From assembly GCA_020439505.1 (NCBI GenBank), contig JAGQSO010000050.1:1-45073 (forward strand): 45,073 nucleotides of DNA, in the 5' to 3' direction. Made by a program: the position numbers and the translations under genes. How positions within the stretch are numbered: position 1 is the first letter of the stretch; every line of letters begins with the position of its first letter. The notes under the pieces were generated by a model. That model did not search any database. It saw only the letters and a program-made list of their open reading frames with translations, and was not told the DNA's origin. Of this stretch, positions 33,188 to 41,162 are shown in pieces. Origin of the DNA: Acidimicrobiales bacterium. Its GTDB lineage: Bacteria; Actinomycetota; Acidimicrobiia; Acidimicrobiales; Iamiaceae.

Positions 33188-33224
33188 GTCATCGGTCATC
33201 GGTCATCGGTCATCGGGCATCGGC
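33188..33224. repeat. Short 7-bp tandem repeat
   Basis: Four consecutive copies of the unit GTCATCG followed by a degenerate GGCATCG, in the gap between the aldehyde dehydrogenase stop (33236) and the SDR start (33134). It is a simple-sequence tract that could change length by slippage. No spacer sequences, so not a CRISPR. Confidence 0.8.
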
Positions 33225-33235
33225 GTTTGCCGTGT

Positions 33236-34714
33236 TCACGCGGGCGTGGCCACGGCCTTGGTCTCGAGGTACTCCTCGAACCCGGCCACACCCATCTCGC
33301 GCCCGATGCCCGATGCCTTGTAGCCCCCGAAGGGAACGTCGCCGCCGTACCAGACGCCGCCGTTGACGCTCATGGTCCCGGTTCGGACCCGACGGGCCAC
33401 CGTCCAGGCCCGGTCGATGTCGGCGCTGTGGACTGCACCGGACAGGCCGTAGGGCGAGTCGTTGGCGATCCGTACGGCGTCGTCGTCGCCGTCGTGGGCG
33501 ATCACGGTCAGTACCGGCCCGAAGATCTCTTCGCGGGCCACGCGGGCGGAGTTGTCGAGGCCGGTGATCAGTGTGGGCTCTATGAAGAAGCCGTGGTCGC
33601 GGTCGGCCGGCCTTCCGCCGCCGGTCGCGAACGTTCCGCCCTCTTCGATGGCCAGCCGCAGGTAGTCCTCGACCCGGTCACGCTGGCGGGCCGAGATCAA
33701 GGGACCGCAGATGGTGCCGGGGTCGTTGGGATCTCCTGCCCCCAACGCGGCCATGGTGGCGGCCGCCACCTCCACGATCTCGTCGTGTCGGGCTCGTGGT
33801 ACCAAGAGCCTGGTGGTGATGGCACATCCTTGACCGGCGTGGGTGCAGGCGGTGAAGGCGGCCAAGCTGGCGGCGGCGGCGATGTCGGCGTCGTCGAGGA
33901 TGATGAACGCCGACTTTCCACCCAGTTCCAGGAACACCCGTTTGAGGGATTCGGAGGCCGCGGCCATCACCTTGCGGCCGGTGGCGGTCGATCCGGTGAA
34001 TGACACCAGGTCGACGCGGGGGTCAGACGACAACATGGCACCGAGGGCGTGGTCCGACGAGTTCACGACGTTGAGCACACCCGGTGGGATGTCGGTTTCG
34101 GTGGCGGCGATGTGGGCCAGCGCGGATGCGGCCCACGGGGTGTCGGGAGCCGGCTTCAGCACGACGGTGCAGCCCGCAGCCAGGGCGGGTCCGACCTTTG
34201 CCAGATTGATCTGGTGGGGGAAGTTCCACGGTGTCACCGCTCCCACCACGCCGGCCGGCTCGCGCAACACCCAGCGGTGGCTGGGCACCCCGGCGGGGGT
34301 GGCCGCACCCAGGTCCTGCTTCCAGCCCTCGTAGTTCTCGGCGAGGTCGGCGATGTAACCCAGGTCCTCGACCGGCGAGTCCAGTTGGGCCAGCGTGGTC
34401 AGAAAGCGGGGCGCCCCCACCTCGGCGATGGTCAGGTCCCGCAGCTCGTCGCTGTGGCTCTGCATCGCATCTCGGAGCTGGCGCAGGCACCGGGCCCGGA
34501 ACCCGACGTCGGTGGTCCAGCCCTCGACGTCTTCGTCGAACGCTCGACGGGCGGCGGCGATGGCCGCGTCCATGTCAGCGGCGTTGGCATCGGCGGCCAC
34601 GCCGAGCACGTCCTCGGTGGCGGGGTTCAACGTCTCGAAGGTGGCCCCGCTCGAAGAGGCGACCAGATTGCCGTCGATGAGGTTGCGATCGAGGCCGTGA
34701 CGCAGGTCGCTCAC
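33236..34714 (-). CDS. Aldehyde dehydrogenase
   Basis: 492-residue NAD(P)-dependent aldehyde dehydrogenase. The catalytic Cys lies in GQGCAITTR, the general-base Glu in LELGGKSAF, and the substrate/cofactor Asn in TPWNFPHQ; the C-terminal PFGGYKASGIGREMG is standard. GTG start at 34714 overlaps the NTF2-like gene stop (GTGA). In the M. tuberculosis cyp51 region an aldehyde dehydrogenase (aldA, Rv0768, from memory) occupies a comparable place. Suggested role: oxidation of an aldehyde released or formed in the P450 pathway. Confidence 0.93.
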   Translation of the reverse strand: MSDLRHGLDRNLIDGNLVASSSGATFETLNPATEDVLGVAADANAADMDAAIAAARRAFDEDVEGWTTDVGFRARCLRQLRDAMQSHSDELRDLTIAEVGAPRFLTTLAQLDSPVEDLGYIADLAENYEGWKQDLGAATPAGVPSHRWVLREPAGVVGAVTPWNFPHQINLAKVGPALAAGCTVVLKPAPDTPWAASALAHIAATETDIPPGVLNVVNSSDHALGAMLSSDPRVDLVSFTGSTATGRKVMAAASESLKRVFLELGGKSAFIILDDADIAAAASLAAFTACTHAGQGCAITTRLLVPRARHDEIVEVAAATMAALGAGDPNDPGTICGPLISARQRDRVEDYLRLAIEEGGTFATGGGRPADRDHGFFIEPTLITGLDNSARVAREEIFGPVLTVIAHDGDDDAVRIANDSPYGLSGAVHSADIDRAWTVARRVRTGTMSVNGGVWYGGDVPFGGYKASGIGREMGVAGFEEYLETKAVATPA

Positions 34715-35274
34715 GAGGGCATCTCCCACAGGCCGACCGGGGTGTCGGCCAGCTTGTAGTGGCCGGGAAGCTGGCCAGGCCGTAGCGAACGTTCCATTCG
34801 GGCCGTCATCCCCTCCGAGAGGGTGCCGTCGGTCATCATCTCCATGAACAGCGACGCGGCGTTGCCGAAGTCGAACCAGTCGCGCTGCCATGCCCACTGG
34901 AAGTCGCCGCCGTAGAGGAACCAGCTTCCGCCGATGCCGGCCACCTCGTAGGTGCCGCCGTCGGGTCGCTTGGCATCGGCGACCTGACGCCAGAAGCCGA
35001 CGACCATGGCCTTCTTCTCGTCGATGAGGATGTGCTCATAGGGGTACTGCCACCCGTCGAGGCCACCCATCTCCAGCCCGAGGGCGATGTCGCGGATCTC
35101 GTCTCGTCCTACGGCCATGAAGTTCTCCTTGGCGCCGTAGTTCCAGCCGTAGGTGGCGTCCTCTCGGTACATGAGGGCCATCGATTCCCAGTTGCCGGCG
35201 GCTTCGGCATCACGGTTGGCTTGGAGCCAACGCTCCACCATCTCTTCCATCTCGGCGCGGGTGTAGGCGGTCAT
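34711..35274 (-). CDS. NTF2/SnoaL-like fold protein
   Basis: 187 residues with the cone-shaped NTF2/SnoaL pattern: an N-terminal helix EEMVERWLQANRDAEAAGNW, then YREDATYGWNYG, AVGRDEIRDIA and VVGFWRQVAD strands. The family includes ketosteroid isomerase and polyketide cyclases, enzymes with a deep hydrophobic pocket, which suits a sterol- or lipid-modifying operon. Catalytic residues cannot be assigned with confidence. Start at ATG 35274, 88 bases after the CYP51-ferredoxin stop. Confidence 0.75.
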   Translation of the reverse strand: MTAYTRAEMEEMVERWLQANRDAEAAGNWESMALMYREDATYGWNYGAKENFMAVGRDEIRDIALGLEMGGLDGWQYPYEHILIDEKKAMVVGFWRQVADAKRPDGGTYEVAGIGGSWFLYGGDFQWAWQRDWFDFGNAASLFMEMMTDGTLSEGMTARMERSLRPGQLPGHYKLADTPVGLWEMPS

Positions 35275-35362
35275 CTGGTTCTCAGCTCCTGGTCTGGTTG
35301 GGGTTCGGTGGTTCTGGGTCTGGTGGTGGGTGTAGCGCCGGTGGGTGTAGTGCCGGTGACGG

Positions 35363-37015
35363 TCACTCGTCATCCACGATGGAAAGGGCGTGGGTCGGGC
35401 AGTAGCGGACCGCGGCCTCGGCCCGTTCGCGGGCGTCTTCTCGGGGCCGCTGGTCGAGGATCGTCAGCTCCCCCTTCTTGGACACGGCGAACAGGCTGGG
35501 CGCCTCGTTCTCGCACACCGCGTGACCCTGGCAGAGGTCGCGGTCGACCACGATCCGCCAGCCCTCGGTGCGGGTGGAGGGGGCGTCATCGGCGTGGGCC
35601 CCGAACTCGTGGTGGTGGCCTCCGGGTACCGTCGAGGCCGACGGATCCCGACGGCGGTAGTTGGCCAGGCAGGGCTGGGCCAGCTGTACCACCATCTTGG
35701 AGTGGTCGTTGTGGTAGCTGTCGAGCGGCTGGGCGGCCTCGAAGGTCCAGTCCTTGAGCAGGACCGAGAAGATCGCCTTGAGCTGCATCATGGCGAAGGC
35801 GGCCCCGACGCAGCGGTGGCGTCCGGCCCCGAAGGGGATCCAGTTCCACGGGTTGGCCAGATCCGCGCCCGGGTCCTCGAGGTAGCGGTCGGGCCGGAAC
35901 ACCTCGGGATCCCCGAACGCTTCGGGCAGCCGGTTGGAGATGGCGGGGCTGGCCGCCACCATCTTTCCGGCCGGAATGCGGTAGCCGGCCACCTCCACGT
36001 CGACGTTGGCGACCCGCATGAGCAGGATCAACGGCGGATGTAGGCGAAGCGCCTCCTTGATGGCGCTCTCCAGGCGAGGCATCTCGCGCAGAGCCTGGTA
36101 GCTGACCTCGGCTCCATCGGCGTAGAGCTCGTCGAGCTCGGCCACCACCGCGGCCATCTCATCGGGGTTGCGCAGCAGTTCGATCAGGGTCCAGGCCGCG
36201 GTGCCCGATGTGGTGTGGTGGCCGGCGAACATCATGGAGATGAACATGCCGGTGATGTTGTCGGCGTCGAAGCGGAGCTGGCCCTCTTCGTCCTTGAGTG
36301 ACATGAGCACGTCGAGCAGGTCGCGGTCGTCGCCCTCCACCGGTCCGGCTTCGGCCCGGCGGTTCATGATGTCCTGCACCAGTTCGACCAGGCCGATGCG
36401 GGCGGCGTCGCGGGCGTGGAAGCTGGGGATGTCGGCATAGGGGTCGACGAAGGCGATGGCGTCGGTGCCCTGTTCGAGGTCGTGGTACAGCTCGGCGAAC
36501 CGCCGGTCCAGGTCGAGGCGAAACTTGCGCCCGATGAGGCATGACGACGACGTGTAGATGGTGAGCTCGGCGAACCAGTCGAGCAGGTCGATCTGGCCGC
36601 CCTCGTCCCACTGGGCGACCATCTCGTCGACCTCACGCTGGATGGTCTCGGCGTGGCCCCGCATGAACTTGTCGCGCAGAGCCATGTTGTGGAGTTGTTC
36701 ACGCCGTCGTTCGGGCGAGGCGTCGAACACGACGCCCTCGCCGAACACCGGCTTCATGAACGGGTAGGCGGCCGCCTGGTCCAGGTCGTCGTCGGAGGCC
36801 CGGAAGAACACCTCGTTGGCATCGGCCCCCGACAGGAGCACCAGTTCCTTGTCGGCGAGACGGAACTGGCCGGCATCTCCGCACTCGTCGCGCACCCGCT
36901 GCATGAGACCGATCGGATCGGTGCGCAGCTCGTCGAGGTGACCGGTCTCACCGGTCCCCCCTGACACCCACGGAGGTTCCGGCAGGGCAGTGCTGGTCGG
37001 TTCGGTAACGGTCAT
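35363..37015 (-). CDS. CYP51-type cytochrome P450 fused to a 3Fe-4S ferredoxin
   Basis: 550 residues. The P450 part (about 1-463) closely resembles M. tuberculosis CYP51, the sterol 14-alpha-demethylase: FGEGVVFDA in the B-C region, the I-helix FAGHHTTSGTAAW (CYP51 keeps His before Thr), RLHPPLILLMRVA, AASPAISNR, the heme loop FGAGRHRCVGAAFA with Cys402, and NDHSKMVVQLAQP near the end. A ~28-residue Gly/His/Asp linker leads to a ferredoxin (about 491-550) with CQGHAVC and later YCPTHAL, i.e. the CxxHxxC...CP pattern of single 3Fe-4S ferredoxins. The fusion would give the P450 its own electron donor. No signal or membrane segment. ATG at 37015 overlaps the SDR stop (ATGA). Confidence 0.9.
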   Translation of the reverse strand: MTVTEPTSTALPEPPWVSGGTGETGHLDELRTDPIGLMQRVRDECGDAGQFRLADKELVLLSGADANEVFFRASDDDLDQAAAYPFMKPVFGEGVVFDASPERRREQLHNMALRDKFMRGHAETIQREVDEMVAQWDEGGQIDLLDWFAELTIYTSSSCLIGRKFRLDLDRRFAELYHDLEQGTDAIAFVDPYADIPSFHARDAARIGLVELVQDIMNRRAEAGPVEGDDRDLLDVLMSLKDEEGQLRFDADNITGMFISMMFAGHHTTSGTAAWTLIELLRNPDEMAAVVAELDELYADGAEVSYQALREMPRLESAIKEALRLHPPLILLMRVANVDVEVAGYRIPAGKMVAASPAISNRLPEAFGDPEVFRPDRYLEDPGADLANPWNWIPFGAGRHRCVGAAFAMMQLKAIFSVLLKDWTFEAAQPLDSYHNDHSKMVVQLAQPCLANYRRRDPSASTVPGGHHHEFGAHADDAPSTRTEGWRIVVDRDLCQGHAVCENEAPSLFAVSKKGELTILDQRPREDARERAEAAVRYCPTHALSIVDDE

Positions 37016-37803
37016 GGCAGGAGGCTCCGTTGCGGGGTGACTGGTGCTTCGGGTTGCACTTCGATCAGGGTCAGGTGACTTCCCTTGGGGGCCGACACCA
37101 TGGCGACGATGGCGGCGGCCACATGGTCGGGGAGCAGGGCACCGTGGTGGCGAAGGTGACCCCACAGAGTCCAGAACGGCAGGACCCGGTTGATGGTCTC
37201 CTCGCTCCAGGTGGTTCCCTGCTCGGTGCTGGCGGGGCCGGGACGGACCATGCCGACCCGTACGCCCGAGCCTTCGAGCTCCATCTGCATGGCCCGGGCC
37301 AGGCCCTCCAGGCCGGACTTGGCGGCCACGTAGGCGGCCATGTGGGTGCGCTGACGTACCACCACGTCAGAGGTGACGAACACGAGGTCTCCGTGACCCT
37401 GGGTGCGCATGGCGGGTCCCAGACGGCTGACGAGGCGCTGCGCTCCGAGCAGGTTCACGTGAACCGACTGGGCGAAGGCATCGGGGTCGGCGTCGAGTGC
37501 GGTCATGGGGACCACCTCGCCGGCGTTGCAGATCAACACGTCGGGTTGGCCCAAGACGTCGGCCTTGTCGGCGAAGGCGTCTATGGCTGCGGGGTCGGCC
37601 AAGTCCAAGACGAGCGCTACCGCCTCGCCGCCGTTGTGGGTGATCTCCTCGGCCAGAGCATCGAGGCGTTCCGCGCGGCGGGCGGCCAGGACCACGGGGT
37701 GGCCGGCGTCGGCCAAGGCCCGGGCGGTGGCGGCACCGATGCCCGAAGAGGCGCCGGTGACGACTGCCGGCCGGCGCTCGGGGTGGGGATCGAAGCGGGG
37801 CAT
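37012..37803 (-). CDS. Short-chain dehydrogenase/reductase
   Basis: 263-residue classical SDR with TGASSGIG (16-23), CNAG near 91-94 and YVAAK near 155-159. It differs from the downstream SDR at 32379 in having a longer C-terminal region (about 200-263, with FWTLWGHLRHHGALLP) that may shape a large substrate pocket. It lies between the two P450 genes, overlapping both at start/stop. An SDR next to cyp51 also occurs in mycobacteria (Rv0765c, from memory). Confidence 0.9.
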   Translation of the reverse strand: MPRFDPHPERRPAVVTGASSGIGAATARALADAGHPVVLAARRAERLDALAEEITHNGGEAVALVLDLADPAAIDAFADKADVLGQPDVLICNAGEVVPMTALDADPDAFAQSVHVNLLGAQRLVSRLGPAMRTQGHGDLVFVTSDVVVRQRTHMAAYVAAKSGLEGLARAMQMELEGSGVRVGMVRPGPASTEQGTTWSEETINRVLPFWTLWGHLRHHGALLPDHVAAAIVAMVSAPKGSHLTLIEVQPEAPVTPQRSLLP

Positions 37804-39002
37804 CAGCGGGTCACCACCGTGGTGGGCAGGGCCTCGAACCCACGCACGTTCACCGAGTGCACCCGGCGCGTACCGGTGGGGTCGATCTCATAGGAGCTGA
37901 CCCGCTTGACCAGCTCCTCGAGAACGACCCTGGCTTCGAGGCGGGCCAGCGAGGCCCCCATGCAGAAGTGGCGGCCGACGCCGAAGCTGGCGATGCCGTC
38001 CTTGTCCCGGTCGATGTCGAAGCGGTCGGGGTCAGGGAAGTAGCGCTCGTCTCGGTTGGCCGATCCGGCCAGCAGTAGCACACGATCCCCGGCGGGGATC
38101 ACCTGGCCGTGCAGTTCCACGTCTCGGGTCGTGACCCTGGCCAGCATCTGGCTCGAGGTGTCGTAGCGCAACGTCTCCTCGGCCCAGTCCGCCACTCGGG
38201 AGATGTCGGTGAACGGTTTGGCCACCTGGTCAGGGTTGACCCAACCCCAATACCAGGAGTGGGCCAGCAGCTTGGTGGTGGTCTCGTTGCCGGCCACCAC
38301 CATTAGGAACAAGAAGCTGGTGATCTCGTTGTCGGTGAGTCGGTCACCGTCGATGTCCGCCGCGCACAGGGCGGACACCAGATCGTCTCCGGGGTTAGCT
38401 CGCCGGTCGGCGATGAGGTCGGCGTAGTAGACGACGAGGCTCAGGGCAGCTTCGATCCCCGATTGGGGTACGTCGGTAACGCCCTCTTCGCGGTGGACCA
38501 GCAGGTCCGACAGGCGCCGCAGCTCGGGTCGATCCGCGTTCGGGACGCCGAGCATCTCCGAGATCACGTCCATGGGCACCTTGCCGGCCAGGTCGGCCAC
38601 GAAGTCGAACGAGCCGGATTCCAAGGCCGGCTCCAGGTGGTTGATGGTCAGCGCCCTGATCCCGTCCTCCATCTCGGCCACCCGTCTGGGTGTGAACCCC
38701 CGCGACACCAGGCCCCGCATGCGGCCGTGCTGTGGCGGGTCCATGGCCAGGAACGACATGGTGCGGTGGGCATTGGGGCCTGATGCCGCCGGATCGATGG
38801 ACACACCCTGGGCGCTGGAGAAGCGCTCGGAATCCCGGAAGGCCGCCATGACGTCCTCGTAGCGAGACAGCGCCCAAAAGCCCCGCTCCTCGTTGCGGTA
38901 CACCGGTGCCTCGTCGCGCATCCGCCGGTAGGTGGGGTAGGGGTCCTCATGAATGGCGTAGGAGTACGGGTCATAGATGAGCGGTTCGCTGGTGACGGTC
39001 AT
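37803..39002 (-). CDS. Cytochrome P450 (CYP123-like position)
   Basis: 399-residue soluble bacterial P450. The I-helix motif VAGNETTTKLL, the ExxR pair in EETLRYD and the heme-binding FGVGRHFCMGASLAR are intact. It is a different family from the downstream CYP51. In M. tuberculosis the P450 beside cyp51 is CYP123 (Rv0766c), so this may be its counterpart; the assignment rests on position and general likeness only. The protein begins MTVTSEPLIYDP. Its stop shares one base with the SDR start. The fused ferredoxin of CYP51 might also reduce it, but that is inference. Confidence 0.9.
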   Translation of the reverse strand: MTVTSEPLIYDPYSYAIHEDPYPTYRRMRDEAPVYRNEERGFWALSRYEDVMAAFRDSERFSSAQGVSIDPAASGPNAHRTMSFLAMDPPQHGRMRGLVSRGFTPRRVAEMEDGIRALTINHLEPALESGSFDFVADLAGKVPMDVISEMLGVPNADRPELRRLSDLLVHREEGVTDVPQSGIEAALSLVVYYADLIADRRANPGDDLVSALCAADIDGDRLTDNEITSFLFLMVVAGNETTTKLLAHSWYWGWVNPDQVAKPFTDISRVADWAEETLRYDTSSQMLARVTTRDVELHGQVIPAGDRVLLLAGSANRDERYFPDPDRFDIDRDKDGIASFGVGRHFCMGASLARLEARVVLEELVKRVSSYEIDPTGTRRVHSVNVRGFEALPTTVVTR

Positions 39003-39039
39003 GGTTCTCCGGCGCAGTGGGTCAGGTGGGGGAGGGTGG

Positions 39040-39636
39040 TCAGGTGAGGACGAGGCGGGCTACGTCGGCCAGCAGGGCGGGTACCGCGTCGTACGCGAGG
39101 TGCCCGGTTCCGGCCTGGAGCAGGGCACCGCTGGTGGCCAGCAGCAAGGTCTGCACCGCCAGTGGATCGGCATCGTCGCCCAGCGCTTCGACCAGGCGGC
39201 GACGGGTCTCGGTGCCGATCTGGAGCCTCAGGTCGCGAACTTCGGGGTCGTTGGCCAGGAGGGCCACGGTGCAGGCCGCGGCCAGTTCGGGTTCGTCGGC
39301 GACCATGGCGAACTCACCTAACACCGATGCGGCGCGGGAAGCGGGGGTCCCAGGTGTGGTGACGGTGCCGTGGCGCGCCGTGTCCTCGGGTGAGGCATCT
39401 CGGGCGTATCGGCGCCAGAAAACCTCGGCCACAAGGTGTTCCTTGGAGCCGAAGTAGGTGTACGCGGTGGCCGGGGCGACACCGGCTCGTCGAGCAACAC
39501 CCCGCACGGTGAGAGCGTCGTAGCCGACCTCGGTCAGTTCGGACAGCGCGGCCTCGAGGAGCAGCCCGACGGTCCGGGCTTGACGCCCCGACAGATGACG
39601 CCGCGGGGAGACGGTCTGCTCAGCCAACCTGGACAT
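39040..39636 (-). CDS. TetR-family transcriptional regulator
   Basis: 198 residues. The N-terminal helix-turn-helix (about 20-68) reads LLLEAALSELTEVGYDALTVRGVARRAGV, then TAYTYFGSKEHLVAEVF, typical of TetR. The C-terminal helical domain would sense a ligand, plausibly a substrate or product of the P450 operon. It is the first gene of the operon, 37 bases before the P450 gene. A dyad TGGACA-N14-TGTCCA at 39630-39655 overlaps its start codon, consistent with autorepression. Confidence 0.9.
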   Translation of the reverse strand: MSRLAEQTVSPRRHLSGRQARTVGLLLEAALSELTEVGYDALTVRGVARRAGVAPATAYTYFGSKEHLVAEVFWRRYARDASPEDTARHGTVTTPGTPASRAASVLGEFAMVADEPELAAACTVALLANDPEVRDLRLQIGTETRRRLVEALGDDADPLAVQTLLLATSGALLQAGTGHLAYDAVPALLADVARLVLT

Positions 39637-39655
39637 AAGTCCAGACTATTGTCCA
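39630..39655. promoter_or_regulatory. Candidate TetR operator
   Basis: TGGACA (39630-39635) and TGTCCA (39650-39655) form a perfect 6-bp dyad with 14 bases between. The left arm also forms a tighter dyad TGGAC-ATAA-GTCCA (39630-39643). The element covers the ATG of the TetR gene, so the transcript may be leaderless or the true start a little later. Binding would control the whole P450 operon. Confidence 0.5.
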
Positions 39656-39792
39656 TGTTGTGACCGAGGTCAACCCCGTGCGCAAGCAGGGCATCGTGGT
39701 GAGCTGAAAACGATGCGACGCTTGATACGCCACCACGATATGGAGGTCGCAAGGTCACGACCGTAAGGTCATGCCGCCCAGGACGAGCCGCT

Positions 39793-39821
39793 ATCCTTAC
39801 GTTGATCTCAAGGTAAGGAGG
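39793..39821 (+). promoter_or_regulatory. Promoter/operator of the first AbrB-PIN pair
   Basis: A 7-bp dyad TCCTTAC (39794-39800) - 12 nt - GTAAGGA (39813-39819) overlaps both a -10-like TATCCT (39793-39798) and the Shine-Dalgarno AAGGAGG (39815-39821). Binding of the antitoxin here would block both the promoter and the ribosome-binding site. Two direct AAGGTCA repeats lie just upstream (near 39748 and 39764). Confidence 0.45.
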
Positions 39822-39825
39822 ACTC

Positions 39826-40074
39826 ATGGACGCCGCGGCAAAGCTCACGTCGAAGGGTCAGATGACCGTGCCGAAGGCGGTGCGTGATGCCCTCGGCCTC
39901 GAGGAGGGCGACGAGGTCGTCTTCCACGTGGAGGGAAACCGGGCGGTACTCGCTCGGACCCCGGACTTTCTCTCCCTCGCCAGTGCGATTCCGGTGCCCG
40001 CCGCGAAGCGCAATGTCGCGTGGGACGAGGTGATCCGCAAGACCCGCTCTGCTCGTACGGCCAAGCGGCGGTGA
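39826..40074 (+). CDS. AbrB-type antitoxin (VapB-like)
   Basis: 82 residues. The N-terminal swapped-hairpin AbrB/SpoVT motif is clear (KLTSKGQMTVPKAVRDALGLEEGDEVVFHV, about 6-35). The C-terminal part (WDEVIRKTRSARTAKRR) would contact the toxin. It precedes a PIN toxin with a GTGA overlap. A dyad covering its ribosome-binding site suggests autoregulation. Confidence 0.88.
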   Translation: MDAAAKLTSKGQMTVPKAVRDALGLEEGDEVVFHVEGNRAVLARTPDFLSLASAIPVPAAKRNVAWDEVIRKTRSARTAKRR

Positions 40075-40478
40075 GCGCGTTCGTCGACACCAACATCCTC
40101 GTCCGCCACCTCACGGGTGACCCGCCAGCGATGGCAGCACGTGCGACGGCGTACCTGGCTTCGGCTGACGAGCTGTACCTGCCCGACCTGATCGTCGCCG
40201 AGACGGTCTACGTGCTTGAGTCCTACTACGAGGTGCCTCGACCGCAGGTCGCGATGGCGATGCGGTCGCTCATCGCCTTCGACGCGATCGTCACGGTCGA
40301 CCCAGCACTGCTCCTCCGAGCGATCGAGGTCTACGAGATCGACCGATTGGACTTCGCCGACGCCTACCTGGTCGCGTGCGCAGAGAGCACCGGCGTCAGC
40401 AGCGTCGCCTCGTTCGACAAGTCGATCGACCGGGTGAAGACCATCGAGCGGATCGAACCGCCCAGGACGTCGAGATGA
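40071..40478 (+). CDS. PIN-domain toxin (VapC-like)
   Basis: 135-residue predicted ribonuclease toxin. Acidic site residues: Asp in FVDTNILVRHL, Glu in VAETVYVLES, Asp in FADAYLVACA and Asp in ASFDKSID. The GTG at 40071 overlaps the antitoxin stop, the usual coupling of vapBC pairs. Its 3' end abuts a transposase remnant encoded on the other strand, so the pair may have inserted next to, or been brought by, a mobile element. Confidence 0.88.
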   Translation: MSAFVDTNILVRHLTGDPPAMAARATAYLASADELYLPDLIVAETVYVLESYYEVPRPQVAMAMRSLIAFDAIVTVDPALLLRAIEVYEIDRLDFADAYLVACAESTGVSSVASFDKSIDRVKTIERIEPPRTSR

Positions 40479-40796
40479 TGAGGGGTCGGGTCGATCGTTG
40501 GCTCGTGTCGCACAGCGATGTGGTCGTCGGTCAGGAGCCCGGTGTCGAGGACGCGTTTCCATGGTGTCTTCGGGTCGTCGTAGACCCGTCAGTGGCGGCC
40601 GTCCAGCGCTGGTGCGGTAGTCGATGGGCTTGCGGGTCGGGGTGAAGAAGTTCAGCCGTAGCGACACCAGGGGCCACAGCTCGTTGAGCAACCTGAGTTC
40701 GGCGGGGGTGTCGTAGCGCCAGTAGAAGGGAGCGAAGCCCCTCGATCTGGAAGCACTGCAACCGTCGATCAACCGATTGACACCCGCCAAAGGCAA
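40479..40796 (-). pseudogene. C-terminal remnant of a DDE integrase-type transposase
   Basis: On the minus strand, about 40720-40630 encodes FYWRYDTPAELRLLNELW and LNFFTPTRKPIDYRT; the likeness continues in a second frame (VYDDPKTPWKRVLDTGLL, about 40600-40545). This is the C-terminal tail of integrase-type transposases, but there is a frameshift near 40610 and everything upstream (the catalytic core) is missing. It ends against the vapC gene. Confidence 0.6.
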
Positions 40797-41162
40797 GCCC
40801 TCAAGCGCTCAAAGTGTTTGAGGCACCACCAACCCCTACGAGCTCACTTTCACGTGAGGCATCTCGCCCCCGATGGCTCATTTTGGGGCCAAGATATCGT
40901 ACGCTGTGCAGTATTTCGATCATTGTGCGATGGATCGCACACCCTGTGGGAGGTGTCATGGTGGGCCTAGCCAGGACGGCCGTCGAGGCGTAGCGCTCGG
41001 GGAAGGTCCCGCCGAAGAGGTGCAGTCTGGGAGCCCCTGAATCGAGGTGCGCGCTTCGAGCGAACAGCTCACCTTGAGTGAACTCCTTCGCGGAGTCCTC
41101 AGCCGCTACCTCGCTACTCGGCTCCGGCGACGAGCGCGGGCAGGTGCGCCTAGGGTGCAGGA
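40797..41162. other. Unassigned intergenic stretch
   Basis: 366 bases without a recognisable gene. The minus strand is open for about 110 codons (with GAPRLHLFGGTFPERY near 41040-40990), which looks protein-like and may be a decayed fragment, but no start or family could be assigned. Composition is mixed, with an AT-richer patch near 40890-40925. Confidence 0.4.

Noticed and set aside
33188..33224. CRISPR-like repeat
   Set aside because: The unit is 7 bases, contiguous and without spacers; it is a simple tandem repeat.
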